A stretch of 64,000 bases of DNA from JAMXLO01 sp963812075 (GTDB lineage: Bacteria > Pseudomonadota > Alphaproteobacteria > Acetobacterales > Acetobacteraceae), in the NCBI GenBank assembly GCA_963812075.1, contig CAWETN010000008.1:310001-374000 (forward strand). The letters run 5' to 3'. Numbering within the stretch: position 1 is the stretch's first letter; each line of letters starts with the position of its first letter. This document shows, piece after piece, positions 34,786 through 44,485 of the stretch. The notes below the pieces were generated by a model, which saw only the letters and a list, made by a program, of their open reading frames with translations, had not been told where the DNA came from and made no database searches. Both the position numbers and the translations under genes were made by a program.

Positions 34786-35451
34786 ATGGACCTGACGCAG
34801 TTCCGCGCCACGGTCGCACAGGGCGCGCCGCCGGACGGATTGAGCCTCGCGCTGCAGACCCTGTGGTGGGACGCGAAGGGCGACTGGAACCAGGCGCACA
34901 CCTGCGCGCAGGCGGACGAGGGCAAGACCGGCTCGGCGGTGCACGCCTACCTGCACCGCAAGGAAGGCGACATGCGCAACGCCGGCGGCTGGTACAACCG
35001 CGCCGGCCGCGAGCCCGCCACGGTGTCGCTCAACGAGGAGTGGCAGTCGCTGGCGGAAGAGATGCTGTCGGTTCAGGCGGTGGACGGCGCGCGCGCGGCG
35101 ATGGACGGCTTCATGGCCGCCTTCAATGCCCGCGATGCCGAGGCGATCCGATCGCGCTGGTTCCACTTTCCGCATGTGCGCTTCCATAGCGGAACCGTCA
35201 CCGTGATGCAGGCTCCGGCGGACTACGACAATCTGGTCTGGGAGAGCCAAGGCCAGTCGGCTGGCTGGGGGCGGTCGGCGTGGGACTATGTGGAGGTGAT
35301 CGACGCCGGGCCGGAGAAGGTGCATTTCCGCGTGCAGTTCACCCGGTATCGCGCGGACGGCAGTGCGATCGGCAGCTACCGGTCGCTCTACATCGTGACA
35401 CTCAAGGACGGCCGCTGGGCGATTCAGGGCCGTTCGAGCTGGGCGGAATGA
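34786..35451 (+). CDS. Two-domain protein: small helical domain fused to NTF2-like domain
   Basis: 221 residues from ATG 34786 behind AGGAGG. Residues about 1-80 (LALQTLWWDAKGDWNQAHTC to AYLHRKEGDMRNAGGWYNRA) resemble a family of small stand-alone proteins whose role I do not know. Residues about 95-221 form an NTF2/SnoaL-like fold (MAAFNARDAEAIRSRWFHFP, VHFRVQFTRYRADG, IVTLKDGRWAIQGRSSW). It precedes the luciferase-like oxidoreductase by 46 bases on the same strand. No active site can be assigned. Confidence 0.72.
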   Translation: MDLTQFRATVAQGAPPDGLSLALQTLWWDAKGDWNQAHTCAQADEGKTGSAVHAYLHRKEGDMRNAGGWYNRAGREPATVSLNEEWQSLAEEMLSVQAVDGARAAMDGFMAAFNARDAEAIRSRWFHFPHVRFHSGTVTVMQAPADYDNLVWESQGQSAGWGRSAWDYVEVIDAGPEKVHFRVQFTRYRADGSAIGSYRSLYIVTLKDGRWAIQGRSSWAE

Positions 35452-35497
35452 CGCGCCGGACAGCGGGCGCGTCGATGCCATTCAAACGGAGCAGACC

Positions 35498-36652
35498 ATG
35501 ATCAGGAAATTCGCCACCGTCTATGCCGGCCACGTCGATCTGCCGGATCGCGGACAGGACGCGACGCCGGCGAACGAGCGTCGGTTCTCCAACGAACATC
35601 TCGCCGGCGTGTTCGCGAAGAGCGAGGCGATCGCCAAGGTCATGGACGAAGGCGGCTGGGACACGCTGTGGATGGCCGAGCACCACTTCCAGCAGGAAGG
35701 CTACGAGGTCATTCCGAACCTGCTGATGGCCGCGGTGCATCTCTGCCATTTGACCAAGACCCTGAAGATCGGCTGCGGCTTCAACATCACGCCGATGTGG
35801 CATCCGCTGCGCCTGGCCGAGGATTTCGCCTGTGCCGACATCATGACCAAAGGCCGCACGATCTTCGGCGTGGGGCGCGGCTACCATACGCGCGAGGTGG
35901 AGACGTTCGGTGCGCCGATGCTCGACCAGAACGCCAACCGCGAGCTGTTCGAAGAGCAGGTCGAGATCATCTTCAAGGCGTTCGACAACGAGCGGTTCAG
36001 CCACAAGGGCAAGCACTACACGCTGCCGCCTGAGGTGCCGTATCGCGGCTATACGCTGAAGGATCTGACTCTCGTGCCGCGTCCGGTCCACCTGCCGGTG
36101 GAGTGCTGGCAGCCGGTGGTCAGCGCCTCGGCACGCGGGCTCGACTTCATGGTCAAGCACAACATCAAGGGCGCGGTCGGCGGTGGTGCCGCGACCATGG
36201 AGCAGGGACCCATCACCGCGTTCCAGGCGGCCGGCCATCGCGCCGGCAAAGACTGGAAACTGGGCGAGAATCTGATGATCGGCATCGTCATCCATCTTGC
36301 CGATACCAAGCAGCAGGCGCTGAAGGAGATCGTCCCGCTCTACGAAGAGCACGCCAAGATGTTCGCCCCGCTCAACTTCATGCCGGGGATGACCAAGGAG
36401 CAGGTCGCCGCAGTGGCGCGGCGCGGCGGCTGGTACGAGGCCGGCGTGCCGACCGTCGAGCACTACATCAAGCTGGGCGGCTGGTTCGCCGGCACGTCGG
36501 ACGAATTGGTGGCGTTCCTGAAGAACATCGAATCCCGCTATCCGGGGCTGGAGCACATCAACCTGTCCACGCCGATGGGCACGCCGCTGTCGATCATGCT
36601 CGACCAATATCGCCGCGTGACGGCCGAGGTGATGCCGCATTTCAGGCACTGA
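35498..36652 (+). CDS. LLM-class flavin-dependent oxidoreductase
   Basis: A 384-residue bacterial-luciferase-like monooxygenase using reduced FMN or F420. GWDTLWMAEHHFQQEGYEV, RLAEDFACADIMTKGR and FGVGRGYHTREVETF are typical (beta/alpha)8-barrel motifs. The start follows GGAGCAGACC. It is probably co-transcribed with the NTF2-like gene upstream. The substrate is unknown. Confidence 0.85.
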   Translation: MIRKFATVYAGHVDLPDRGQDATPANERRFSNEHLAGVFAKSEAIAKVMDEGGWDTLWMAEHHFQQEGYEVIPNLLMAAVHLCHLTKTLKIGCGFNITPMWHPLRLAEDFACADIMTKGRTIFGVGRGYHTREVETFGAPMLDQNANRELFEEQVEIIFKAFDNERFSHKGKHYTLPPEVPYRGYTLKDLTLVPRPVHLPVECWQPVVSASARGLDFMVKHNIKGAVGGGAATMEQGPITAFQAAGHRAGKDWKLGENLMIGIVIHLADTKQQALKEIVPLYEEHAKMFAPLNFMPGMTKEQVAAVARRGGWYEAGVPTVEHYIKLGGWFAGTSDELVAFLKNIESRYPGLEHINLSTPMGTPLSIMLDQYRRVTAEVMPHFRH

Positions 36653-36749
36653 ATGCGTACGATCCTCGGCTCAGGGCAGTTGCAGCGTCCGGACCGCTCC
36701 GACTGCCCACCCTGGCCGGAGCGGGATGTAATGTAGATCGGCCGGCCGG

Positions 36750-37133
36750 CTACTGCGGCACACCGTTGACGGCAACGACAGTGAACTTGGCGTATTTCTC
36801 TCCGATCTTATGCGCTGCCGTATATTCCGGTGACCCCCACCAACCTTTGAGTTGCTCCAGGCTTTGCCACCGAATGATGACAAAGCGCGTTCCGGCCGGC
36901 GAGCCTTCGATCACCGTACCCGGCCCCGCCGCCACATACACGCCACCGTGCGCCTTGATGGCAGCCTGGGCAGGCGGGAGATACTCTTTGGCGTACCCAT
37001 CTGCGTTACCAACGTCAACCATTCCGATCTGGTAAACCGGTGGTTTGGGCTGGGCATCAAGGCTGTACATGCCTGCCGCTCCCATCCCGAAGCCTGCGAG
37101 CGTTGCGAGTGCGACGGCATTGCGTGTCCTCAT
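36750..37133 (-). CDS. DUF1330-type (dimeric alpha-beta barrel) exported protein
   Basis: 127 residues from ATG 37133 behind GGAGGTGATC. An N-terminal hydrophobic segment with a likely signal (GFGMGAAGMYSLDAQ) precedes a DUF1330-like domain: YQIGMVDVGNADGYAKEYLP, VYVAAGPGTVIEG and IRWQSLEQLKGWWGSPEY. Such domains are ferredoxin-like and often bind small ligands. Function unknown. Confidence 0.78.
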   Translation of the reverse strand: MRTRNAVALATLAGFGMGAAGMYSLDAQPKPPVYQIGMVDVGNADGYAKEYLPPAQAAIKAHGGVYVAAGPGTVIEGSPAGTRFVIIRWQSLEQLKGWWGSPEYTAAHKIGEKYAKFTVVAVNGVPQ

Positions 37134-37260
37134 GATCACCTCCTCCCTTACCCGGAGCTGCACGTTCACCGGACCGAATCTCGCATGCATCCAGCGGCGA
37201 GTTGGTGACTGTGCGCCCTGACCGCGCTCGCCAGCGCCAACCATAGGATTAGGATGCGGA

Positions 37261-37881
37261 CTATCCTCTCACGGACGGCATGGTGGCCGGCGACGAGAAG
37301 GGCTTGGTTGCATCGTTCACAAACATGACCAGGGCGGTCAGGTCGCTGGTACCGCTGCTGGACACCTGCATCGGCGTGTCGGGCGGATGTCCGGCCATCG
37401 ACTGACCGGCCGAGACACGGTTCACGCCCACCGGCGACTTCTGAGTGAGTTCACCGCGCAGCACGTAAAAGGATTCCGACCCTGGATGCGCGTGCACCGG
37501 TGTTTCAGCGCCAGGCGGGCCGCCGGACCGGACGACGCGCAGGAGGTATTCAGGGGCGGCAATCGAGGGCACAGGCCCTATCTCGGCCACCTTGCTGCCG
37601 CCGGGCGACGACCCGCCGGGCGGCCCGAGCGTGAACAGCCACGCCTTGCCATCGACTTCAGCGGTGAGCGCCGTGGGACTTGCCGCGGCTTGTGCCTTGG
37701 CGAGAGTTGGGAACGTGTCGACGCGCCAGAACAACGGGCCGCGCGGCAGCTGCGAGATCTTCTTTTCTGCCACCGGCGTGATGTCGAATTTCTGCGCCTG
37801 GGCCGCCGTCGAGAGCAGCAACGTCACTGCCACAGTTACCCATGTCAAAACTGAGCATCGCAAAGCCAGCAGGTGGCGCAT
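37261..37881 (-). CDS. Exported cupin-domain protein
   Basis: 206 residues. The signal peptide ends around STAAQAQ. A single cupin barrel around residues 100-180 carries the metal motif TPVHAHPGSESFYVLRGEL and a second partial motif AGQSMAGHPPDTPMQV. ATG 37881 is chosen. It is likely a periplasmic metal-binding or sugar-binding protein. It is separated from the DUF1330 gene by about 130 bases on the same strand. Confidence 0.78.
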   Translation of the reverse strand: MRHLLALRCSVLTWVTVAVTLLLSTAAQAQKFDITPVAEKKISQLPRGPLFWRVDTFPTLAKAQAAASPTALTAEVDGKAWLFTLGPPGGSSPGGSKVAEIGPVPSIAAPEYLLRVVRSGGPPGAETPVHAHPGSESFYVLRGELTQKSPVGVNRVSAGQSMAGHPPDTPMQVSSSGTSDLTALVMFVNDATKPFSSPATMPSVRG

Positions 37882-38214
37882 GATTTCGCCTCGTCCTCTT
37901 TTTCCTGGAACGTGAGGCAAAATCTGACATCGGCGCTTGCGCCTGACGAGTTAACATATTTACATCAAGCCGGACGGAAGCGCAGGCCGACCGGCGCGAA
38001 TTGCTGAGGCCGCGCTTCGAGTTCGCCAGCCGGGCATGTCCGCATGCGCTCTGCCCGCTTCCGCAGATCGAAAAGGGCGCGTGGCGTCGGGAATGACGCG
38101 GGATCGCGCCTCGTCCCGGCTGGGACTTGCGCCCGCCTGGATCACGCGGCCGCTGTTCGGCGATCTGCACCCTCACCGCTGGCGATCCCGCCCGGCCCGC
38201 TCTAGCTTGGTGCG
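37882..38214. other. 333-base divergent intergenic region
   Basis: Lies between the cupin gene (minus) and the UPF0149/SEC-C gene (plus). A short AT-rich patch, GAGTTAACATATTTACAT near 37949-37966, probably holds promoter elements but no clear -35/-10 pair. No gene recognised. Confidence 0.4.
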
Positions 38215-39612
38215 ATGTCCCCTGACGAGATTCGCGCGGCCCTGGAAAACGCTGTCGGCGTGCCTGAGGCAGCCATGCACGCGGCCGCAGCCAACCCCGC
38301 CGACGTGGCGCCCGCCGTCATCGCTGCCGCGACCGCCATGGCGGCCGGCCGCCTGCCGTTGCCGCCCGAGGAGCGGCTGCTGCGGTTCGGCCTGCACGCG
38401 CTGGCAATGGGACGGGAACCTAGCGCCTGCCCCGCCTTCCTGGCACTGCTGCGCCGCCCGGTGCTGGAGGTGGAGTGGCTGTTCGGCGAAGACCTCGAAC
38501 GCGCGGTCTCGCGGTTGCTGCTGAGCCTATTCGATGGCGACGTGGACGCGGTATCTGCGGTCGTCGCCGACGCCGAAGTCGCCGAGGACGCCAGCAGCGG
38601 CCTGATACTGGGCCTCGCCGGCCTCGTCCGGGCGGGGCGCGCCGACCGCGCCAAGGTGCTGGAGGTGCTGGATCGCTTCGACCGCGAGGCGCCCGTGGCG
38701 GCGGACAGCGTGGCCTGGATCGGCTGGCAGGAGGCGGTGCTGCATCTCGGCCTCGTCGACTGGATCGACCGCGTTCAGCGCGGCTGGGCGGCAGGCCGCC
38801 TGTCCGACGACTTCCGCGACGTGGACCGGCAGGACTGGATCGAGCGAACCCGCAAGGCGGCCGAAAACCCGGACGAAGTCGCCACGCCGCTGGCGCCGAT
38901 CGACGATCCGCAGGATGTCGAGTGGTCGGCCGACCGACCGACCGGTCCGGGCGAGGCGCCCAGCGGCGACGAACTCGCCTGGCTGGACGCGGCGCTCCTG
39001 CGCACCGTGCCAGCGAAGAACCTCTGCCTGGAGGAGGCCGACGGCCTGCTGACGGCGCTCGCCGCTGGGCCGGTACGGGTGCCTGCGTCGGAGTATATTG
39101 CGGAGATCCTGCTCGCCGAAGGCGAGACGGCGGCGCTCGACTCGGCCGAACACAAGGCGCTGGTCGTCGACCTGCTGACCCGGCACCATGACGCGACGGA
39201 GCGCGACCTCGCATCGGGCAAGGCGCCGCGGCCGTGGATCTATGGCGGCGTCAGCGACCTCCGCGGCGTGCTCTGGGCGCGCGGCTACCTGCACGGCATC
39301 GCCCTGCGCCCGGCCGAGTGGGAACCGCTCAAGCACGAGCGCCAGCGCACCAGCGCGCTGATCGCGCCGATGATCATGCTGATGCCGGACTCCCGCCAGG
39401 GCGGGGCCAGCGCGCTGACGCCGGACCGCCGGGCCACGCTGCTGGGCGCCCTGCCGGAGATCGCCCTGGCGACCAAGGCGCACTGGCAGGGTCGATGGCA
39501 TCCGCTGTTCAACGCCGCGGCGCAACGCGCACCGAAGGTGGGCCGCAACGATCCCTGTCCCTGCGGATCGGGCAAGAAGTACAAGCGCTGCTGCGGCGCC
39601 GTGGCGGCATGA
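38215..39612 (+). CDS. DUF1186 / UPF0149 / SEC-C three-domain protein
   Basis: 465 residues. The N-terminal part (about 1-190) is a helical DUF1186-like region (RLLRFGLHALAMG, AVSRLLLSLFDGD). The middle (about 240-420) is UPF0149/YgfB-like (LCLEEADGLLTALAAGP, YLHGIALRPAEWEPL, APMIMLM). The C-terminus is a zinc-binding SEC-C motif, GRNDPCPCGSGKKYKRCCG, as at the end of SecA. SEC-C tails commonly contact ribosomes or SecB. It couples by ATGA to a flavoprotein gene. The function is probably in protein quality or translocation, which is inference. Confidence 0.75.
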   Translation: MSPDEIRAALENAVGVPEAAMHAAAANPADVAPAVIAAATAMAAGRLPLPPEERLLRFGLHALAMGREPSACPAFLALLRRPVLEVEWLFGEDLERAVSRLLLSLFDGDVDAVSAVVADAEVAEDASSGLILGLAGLVRAGRADRAKVLEVLDRFDREAPVAADSVAWIGWQEAVLHLGLVDWIDRVQRGWAAGRLSDDFRDVDRQDWIERTRKAAENPDEVATPLAPIDDPQDVEWSADRPTGPGEAPSGDELAWLDAALLRTVPAKNLCLEEADGLLTALAAGPVRVPASEYIAEILLAEGETAALDSAEHKALVVDLLTRHHDATERDLASGKAPRPWIYGGVSDLRGVLWARGYLHGIALRPAEWEPLKHERQRTSALIAPMIMLMPDSRQGGASALTPDRRATLLGALPEIALATKAHWQGRWHPLFNAAAQRAPKVGRNDPCPCGSGKKYKRCCGAVAA

Positions 39613-40148
39613 CGACCGCCGAGAGGTTCGATGTCGCCTACCTGGTGCTCAGCGGCACGACGACGGCGGCGCGCGGCCCCGAGTTGTTGCGCGGGCTGGT
39701 CGCACTCGGCTTTGCGACCGTCATAGCCCTGCCGACGCCGAATGCCTCGCGCGTGGTTGCGGGGCGCGAGCTTGCCGATGTCGAGGGGGCACGCGTCGTC
39801 GAGTCCTACTTCGACCTGGCGATCCGCCCGCGGCCGCCGCGCGGCGTGGTGCTGTTCGCGCCGTGCAGCTTCAACTCGCTCAACAAGCTGGCGCACGGCA
39901 TCGCCGACAGCCTGGCGTTGTCCGTCGTCGCCGAGGCGATCGGACGCCGCACGCCGGTGATCGTCGCGCCGTCGCTGAACCAGCCGCTGCTCGAGCATCC
40001 GCAGGCGCAGGCCTCGCTCGGAGTGCTGCCGACCTGGGGTGTGACGATCGTTCCCCCGGTCGATACCGGCGAGGGACCGCGCCTGGCGCCGAGCGAGCAG
40101 GTGCTCGCAGCGGTGCGTCCCCATGCGCCGTGGACGGCCCTGAGCTGA
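39609..40148 (+). CDS. HFCD-type flavoprotein
   Basis: A 179-residue flavoprotein-family member (Rossmann-like fold of EpiD, CoaC and UbiX). VAYLVLSGTTTAARGPELLR is the flavin phosphate loop, and APCSFNSLNKLAHGIADSLA matches the family's PxxxNxxxKxAxGIAD motif. It could be a decarboxylase or reductase of a small molecule. The start at 39609 overlaps the upstream stop as ATGA. The substrate is unknown. Confidence 0.75.
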   Translation: MTTAERFDVAYLVLSGTTTAARGPELLRGLVALGFATVIALPTPNASRVVAGRELADVEGARVVESYFDLAIRPRPPRGVVLFAPCSFNSLNKLAHGIADSLALSVVAEAIGRRTPVIVAPSLNQPLLEHPQAQASLGVLPTWGVTIVPPVDTGEGPRLAPSEQVLAAVRPHAPWTALS

Positions 40149-40275
40149 GCGGCGCGCTCGCTTGCGGCCGGCGGCGCGGGCGTGCAGGTTGCTCCGGAAC
40201 TTCGGGGGGCACGCGGATGTCACATCGGCCGGCGGGTTCACTGTCGTCCGGCGACGCGGCGGTCTAGCGGCTGGC

Positions 40276-41538
40276 ATGGCGTCTTCCGCGACGCAATCGG
40301 ATGTCACCGACCTGCCGATCGGCGAAGCGGCGCATGAGGTCATCGACATCGAGCGCAGTGCGCCTCTGGATGGGGAGTTCGACATAACGCTGGGTGAAGC
40401 GTTCGGCCCCGAGCTAGGTGGCCACTTCGGACGCCAGGAGGCGACGGGTGCCGTCCGGCTGTATCGCCTGCGCGAGGTGACGCTCGATGCCTCGCTGATG
40501 CTGCTGCTGCGCGGCCGCAGCCGGATCACCGAGACGCGCTTCTTCGTCACCGACCAGGAATACTACGACACCCTGGTCAAGCCTTTGCCGGCGATGCGCC
40601 TGGATGCCAAGGAACACTACATCATCGGCTGCAACCGCGCCTGGCACGACTATTACCATTGGCTGGTGCAGTCGCTGCCGGCGATCGACCTGAGCCTGCG
40701 CTACAGCGGCCATAACAGCTCGACGCTGGTGTTGTCGTCGCTGCGCCCGTGGCAGGAAAAGTCACTGGCGTTACTCGGCTACCAGGACATTCCCCGGCTC
40801 ACTCTGGATGTATCGAACACCTTCCTTCTGCCAAGCGCCGAGTTCAGCGACTTCCTGGGATCGCGCATGCCGGGAATGGTGGCGCGAACGGCGATGGCGA
40901 CGTTTCGTCGCCTGAGCAGGGCGGTGCCGTGGACGCGCGCCGCGCCCGAAGCGATCTATGTGGCCACCGCGGGTACTCAGCACCACCGGCTGGAGAACGA
41001 GGCGGAGCTGATCGAACTGCTGGACGGGCAAGGCGTGCAGATCGTGAAGCCCGAAGACCTCTCGATGGCCGAGCAGATCGCAGCCTTCCGCGCCGCCCGT
41101 CTGGTGATCGGCGCGCATGGCGTGGGCATGAGCAACATCGTGTTCAGCCAGCAGGGCAGTTTCGTCTACGAACTGCTGCCCCGCCACTACCTCAGCACGA
41201 CGGTCAATCGGTTGGCCCAGACGGCGGCGCTGAATTACTGGGCCGACATCTTCGGCGGCGCTGACGACAACCAGGAGCGCACCTGGCGCGTCGACCTCAA
41301 CTCGGTCGCCGCGCGCCTGGCTGCCATCCGCGAGCGGATCGCCGTCACGCCGCGGCGGGAATCGGCATTGGACTTCCTCCGGCGCACGCAGGCCGCGCAT
41401 CCCGACAACTCGGCGGCGGCGCCAGCACGCACACCGGTCGCGCGCGCCGCGCCGGCCGCCACGGAGCTACCGGTTTCGGAGGCGACCGCGCCGCGCCGGC
41501 GCGGCCTGGCCCGGCTGTTCTCCCGTCGCGGCAGTTGA
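40276..41538 (+). CDS. GT61 (DUF563)-family glycosyltransferase
   Basis: 420 residues. The GT61 motifs are clear: NRAWHDYYHWLVQSLPAIDL in the first half and LVIGAHGVGMSNIVFSQQGS in the second, followed by LLPRHYLSTTVNRLA. The C-terminal 60 residues are Pro/Ala/Arg-rich. In bacteria such enzymes modify capsules or exported glycans. The ATG at 40276 is the first after a region without coding character. There is no nearby polysaccharide operon. Confidence 0.78.
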   Translation: MASSATQSDVTDLPIGEAAHEVIDIERSAPLDGEFDITLGEAFGPELGGHFGRQEATGAVRLYRLREVTLDASLMLLLRGRSRITETRFFVTDQEYYDTLVKPLPAMRLDAKEHYIIGCNRAWHDYYHWLVQSLPAIDLSLRYSGHNSSTLVLSSLRPWQEKSLALLGYQDIPRLTLDVSNTFLLPSAEFSDFLGSRMPGMVARTAMATFRRLSRAVPWTRAAPEAIYVATAGTQHHRLENEAELIELLDGQGVQIVKPEDLSMAEQIAAFRAARLVIGAHGVGMSNIVFSQQGSFVYELLPRHYLSTTVNRLAQTAALNYWADIFGGADDNQERTWRVDLNSVAARLAAIRERIAVTPRRESALDFLRRTQAAHPDNSAAAPARTPVARAAPAATELPVSEATAPRRRGLARLFSRRGS

Positions 41539-41542
41539 TGGC

Positions 41543-41905
41543 CTATCGCCGATAGGGCAAAGGCAGCAGGTCGCGCACCGGCACTTTGGTCAGCCCGCCC
41601 GGACCGCGCACGATCACCCGCGCGTCAGGGCAGTGGTCGACGAACATCTCGCGGCACGCGCCGCACGGCGGGACCACGGCGAGTTGGCGATCTGCCTCGT
41701 CGGGCTTCGGGTGGCGCACCGCGACGACGGCCTCGACCCGGACAGCGCCTTCGAGCAGGGCACGGCCCAGCGCCACCGCCTCGGCGCAAACCGCCAGGCG
41801 GCCGACCGTCGCGCCGAGGTGCAGGCCGGTCCAGACGCGGCCGTCGTCACTGCGGATCGCCGCCGCCACGGTGTGCCAGAACGGCTTGTAGTGACGCGCC
41901 AGCAC
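41543..41905 (-). CDS. Cytidine/blasticidin-S deaminase-like enzyme
   Basis: A zinc deaminase of the cytidine deaminase fold. The first motif reads CAEAVALGRALL, with Cys in place of the His of HAE, as in blasticidin-S-type deaminases, and the second is PPCGACREMF. The frame remains open and protein-like upstream of the first usable start (GTG 41905), encoding DDLALIAAAHDVLARHY, the expected first helix. A CTG at 41977 preceded by AAGGAG at the right spacing may be the true start and would give 144 residues. Nucleoside or related base deamination is likely. Confidence 0.75.
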   Translation of the reverse strand: MLARHYKPFWHTVAAAIRSDDGRVWTGLHLGATVGRLAVCAEAVALGRALLEGAVRVEAVVAVRHPKPDEADRQLAVVPPCGACREMFVDHCPDARVIVRGPGGLTKVPVRDLLPLPYRR

Positions 41906-42173
41906 GTCGTGGGCCGCGGCGATCAGGGCCAGATCGTCTGCGGAAACGGCAAGGCTCAGAGGAACGGAGTCGTTCAGCCGCGTGGCTCCTTGGGCCTTCC
42001 ATGCTCGATCAGATTCAAGCGCGTCTGCCTATCCGTCCGAACCTGTCTCCTCGCGGAGTCCGCTGATCGCGCCGGCGATCCGGTCGACCCGGACCTGGAC
42101 GACGTCGGCCATCGTGCATCCGTGGAACTCATGAGTTCAGGCTATCACAGGCGAGCCAGCCTGCGGAACGGCG

Positions 42174-43214
<1,041 letters not shown>

Positions 43215-43320
43215 CAGCGGCTCCTCGTTCTGGCGGTTGCTGCGGGCTCGCAGGCGGATGACGTTGCCCCGAGCGGCGTTAACAATTTGCATACGGTCCT
43301 GCGGCAATTCGGCAACCATC

Positions 43321-43349
43321 TTTATGCCCGATCACCGCGGGGGAGACAA
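43321..43349 (-). promoter_or_regulatory. recA promoter
   Basis: Read on the minus strand: TTGTCT (43349-43344), 17-base spacer, CATAAA (43326-43321). It lies about 110 bases before the recA start. The -35 abuts the LexA box, the expected layout for SOS repression. Confidence 0.65.
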
Positions 43350-43364
43350 GAACACAAAGCGAAC
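43350..43364 (-). promoter_or_regulatory. LexA (SOS) box of recA, alphaproteobacterial type
   Basis: GTTCGCTTTGTGTTC on the minus strand, a perfect GTTC-N7-GTTC direct repeat, the alphaproteobacterial LexA consensus, directly upstream of the recA -35. It predicts LexA repression and DNA-damage induction. Confidence 0.85.
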
Positions 43365-43390
43365 AATCGCGACATCTCCGGCGCAACCTG

Positions 43391-44479
43391 TCACTTGCCA
43401 GGCCTCTGCGCGCGCGTCGTCGGGGGACTTGGCGGCTTGCGGCCCAGGCGCCACACATAGGCGACGATCTCGGCCACCGCCTGGTAGTGTTCCGCCGGGA
43501 TATCGGCGTCCACCTCCACCCGGTACAGCGCCCGCGCCAGCGGCGGATTGGCCACCACCGGCACGCGGTTCGCTTCGGCAGCTTCGCGGATGCGGACGGC
43601 CAGCGTATCGACGCCCTTGGCCACCACGCGCGGCGCGGCGTGCTTCGCGCGGTCGTAGGCGAGCGCCACCGCGTAGTGGGTCGGGTTGGTGATCACCACC
43701 GTCGCCTTCGGCACCGCCGCCAGCATCCGCCGACGCGCGCGCAAGGTGCGGATCTGTCTGAGCCGGGCCTTCACCCGGGGGTCGCCCTCCGTCTCCTTCT
43801 GCTCCTCGAGGATGTCGTGCCGGCTCATGCGCAGGCTGCGCCCATGGCGCAGCGTGACCCAGAAATAGTCCGTCGCCGCGATCACCGCCTGCGCCGCCAG
43901 CACCACCAGGGTCACGTGCAGCACCGGGGCCGCCGCGCGGCTCAGGATCTCGTTCGGGTCGCTGTACGGCGTCACCAGCAGTTTCGGCAGGTCGGCCAAT
44001 ATCGTCCGCCACAGCACGAAGCCGATCACCGCGGTCTTGGCGAGCGACTTGCCGGCCTCGATCAGGCTCTCAGGCCCGAGCAGCCGCTTGAGGCCCGCGC
44101 GTGGGCTGATGCGGGAGAAATCGATCCGCAGCGCCCTGCCGCTCAGCAGGAAGCGCGTCTGGATCAGCGCCGCCGCGCTGCCGGCGAGCAGGGTGGCCAA
44201 CACGACCGGTCCCGCGCCGGCGAGCCAGGCGAGGCCGGCGACGCGGAACACTGGCGCACCCGCGCTCAGTTCATGCGCGCGTGCGAGGAAAATGCTGAGC
44301 CGCCGCGCCAGGTCATGCAGCATGCCGGGGACGAACAACATGACGGTCAGCGTGACCGCCGCGAGCCCGGCCAGGCTGGTCAGCTCGCGCGAGACCGGGA
44401 CCTGGCCTTCCTCGCGCGCCTTTTGCAGCCGTCGCGGTGTTGCTGCCTCGGACCGTTCCTCCTGCTGCGTCTCGGCCAT
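43391..44479 (-). CDS. flhB: Flagellar export switch protein FlhB
   Basis: A 362-residue component of the flagellar type III export gate. The four membrane helices lie in residues about 35-210. The cytoplasmic domain carries the autocleavage motif in VVITNPTHYAVALAYD. The N-terminus (EERSEAATPRRLQKAREEGQ) is the conserved FlhB start. It lies six bases after fliR and is last in the flgB-flgC-fliE-fliQ-fliR-flhB run. The Pro/Arg-rich tail is short. Confidence 0.95.
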   Translation of the reverse strand: MAETQQEERSEAATPRRLQKAREEGQVPVSRELTSLAGLAAVTLTVMLFVPGMLHDLARRLSIFLARAHELSAGAPVFRVAGLAWLAGAGPVVLATLLAGSAAALIQTRFLLSGRALRIDFSRISPRAGLKRLLGPESLIEAGKSLAKTAVIGFVLWRTILADLPKLLVTPYSDPNEILSRAAAPVLHVTLVVLAAQAVIAATDYFWVTLRHGRSLRMSRHDILEEQKETEGDPRVKARLRQIRTLRARRRMLAAVPKATVVITNPTHYAVALAYDRAKHAAPRVVAKGVDTLAVRIREAAEANRVPVVANPPLARALYRVEVDADIPAEHYQAVAEIVAYVWRLGRKPPSPPTTRAQRPGK

Positions 44480-44485
44480 GCCCGC

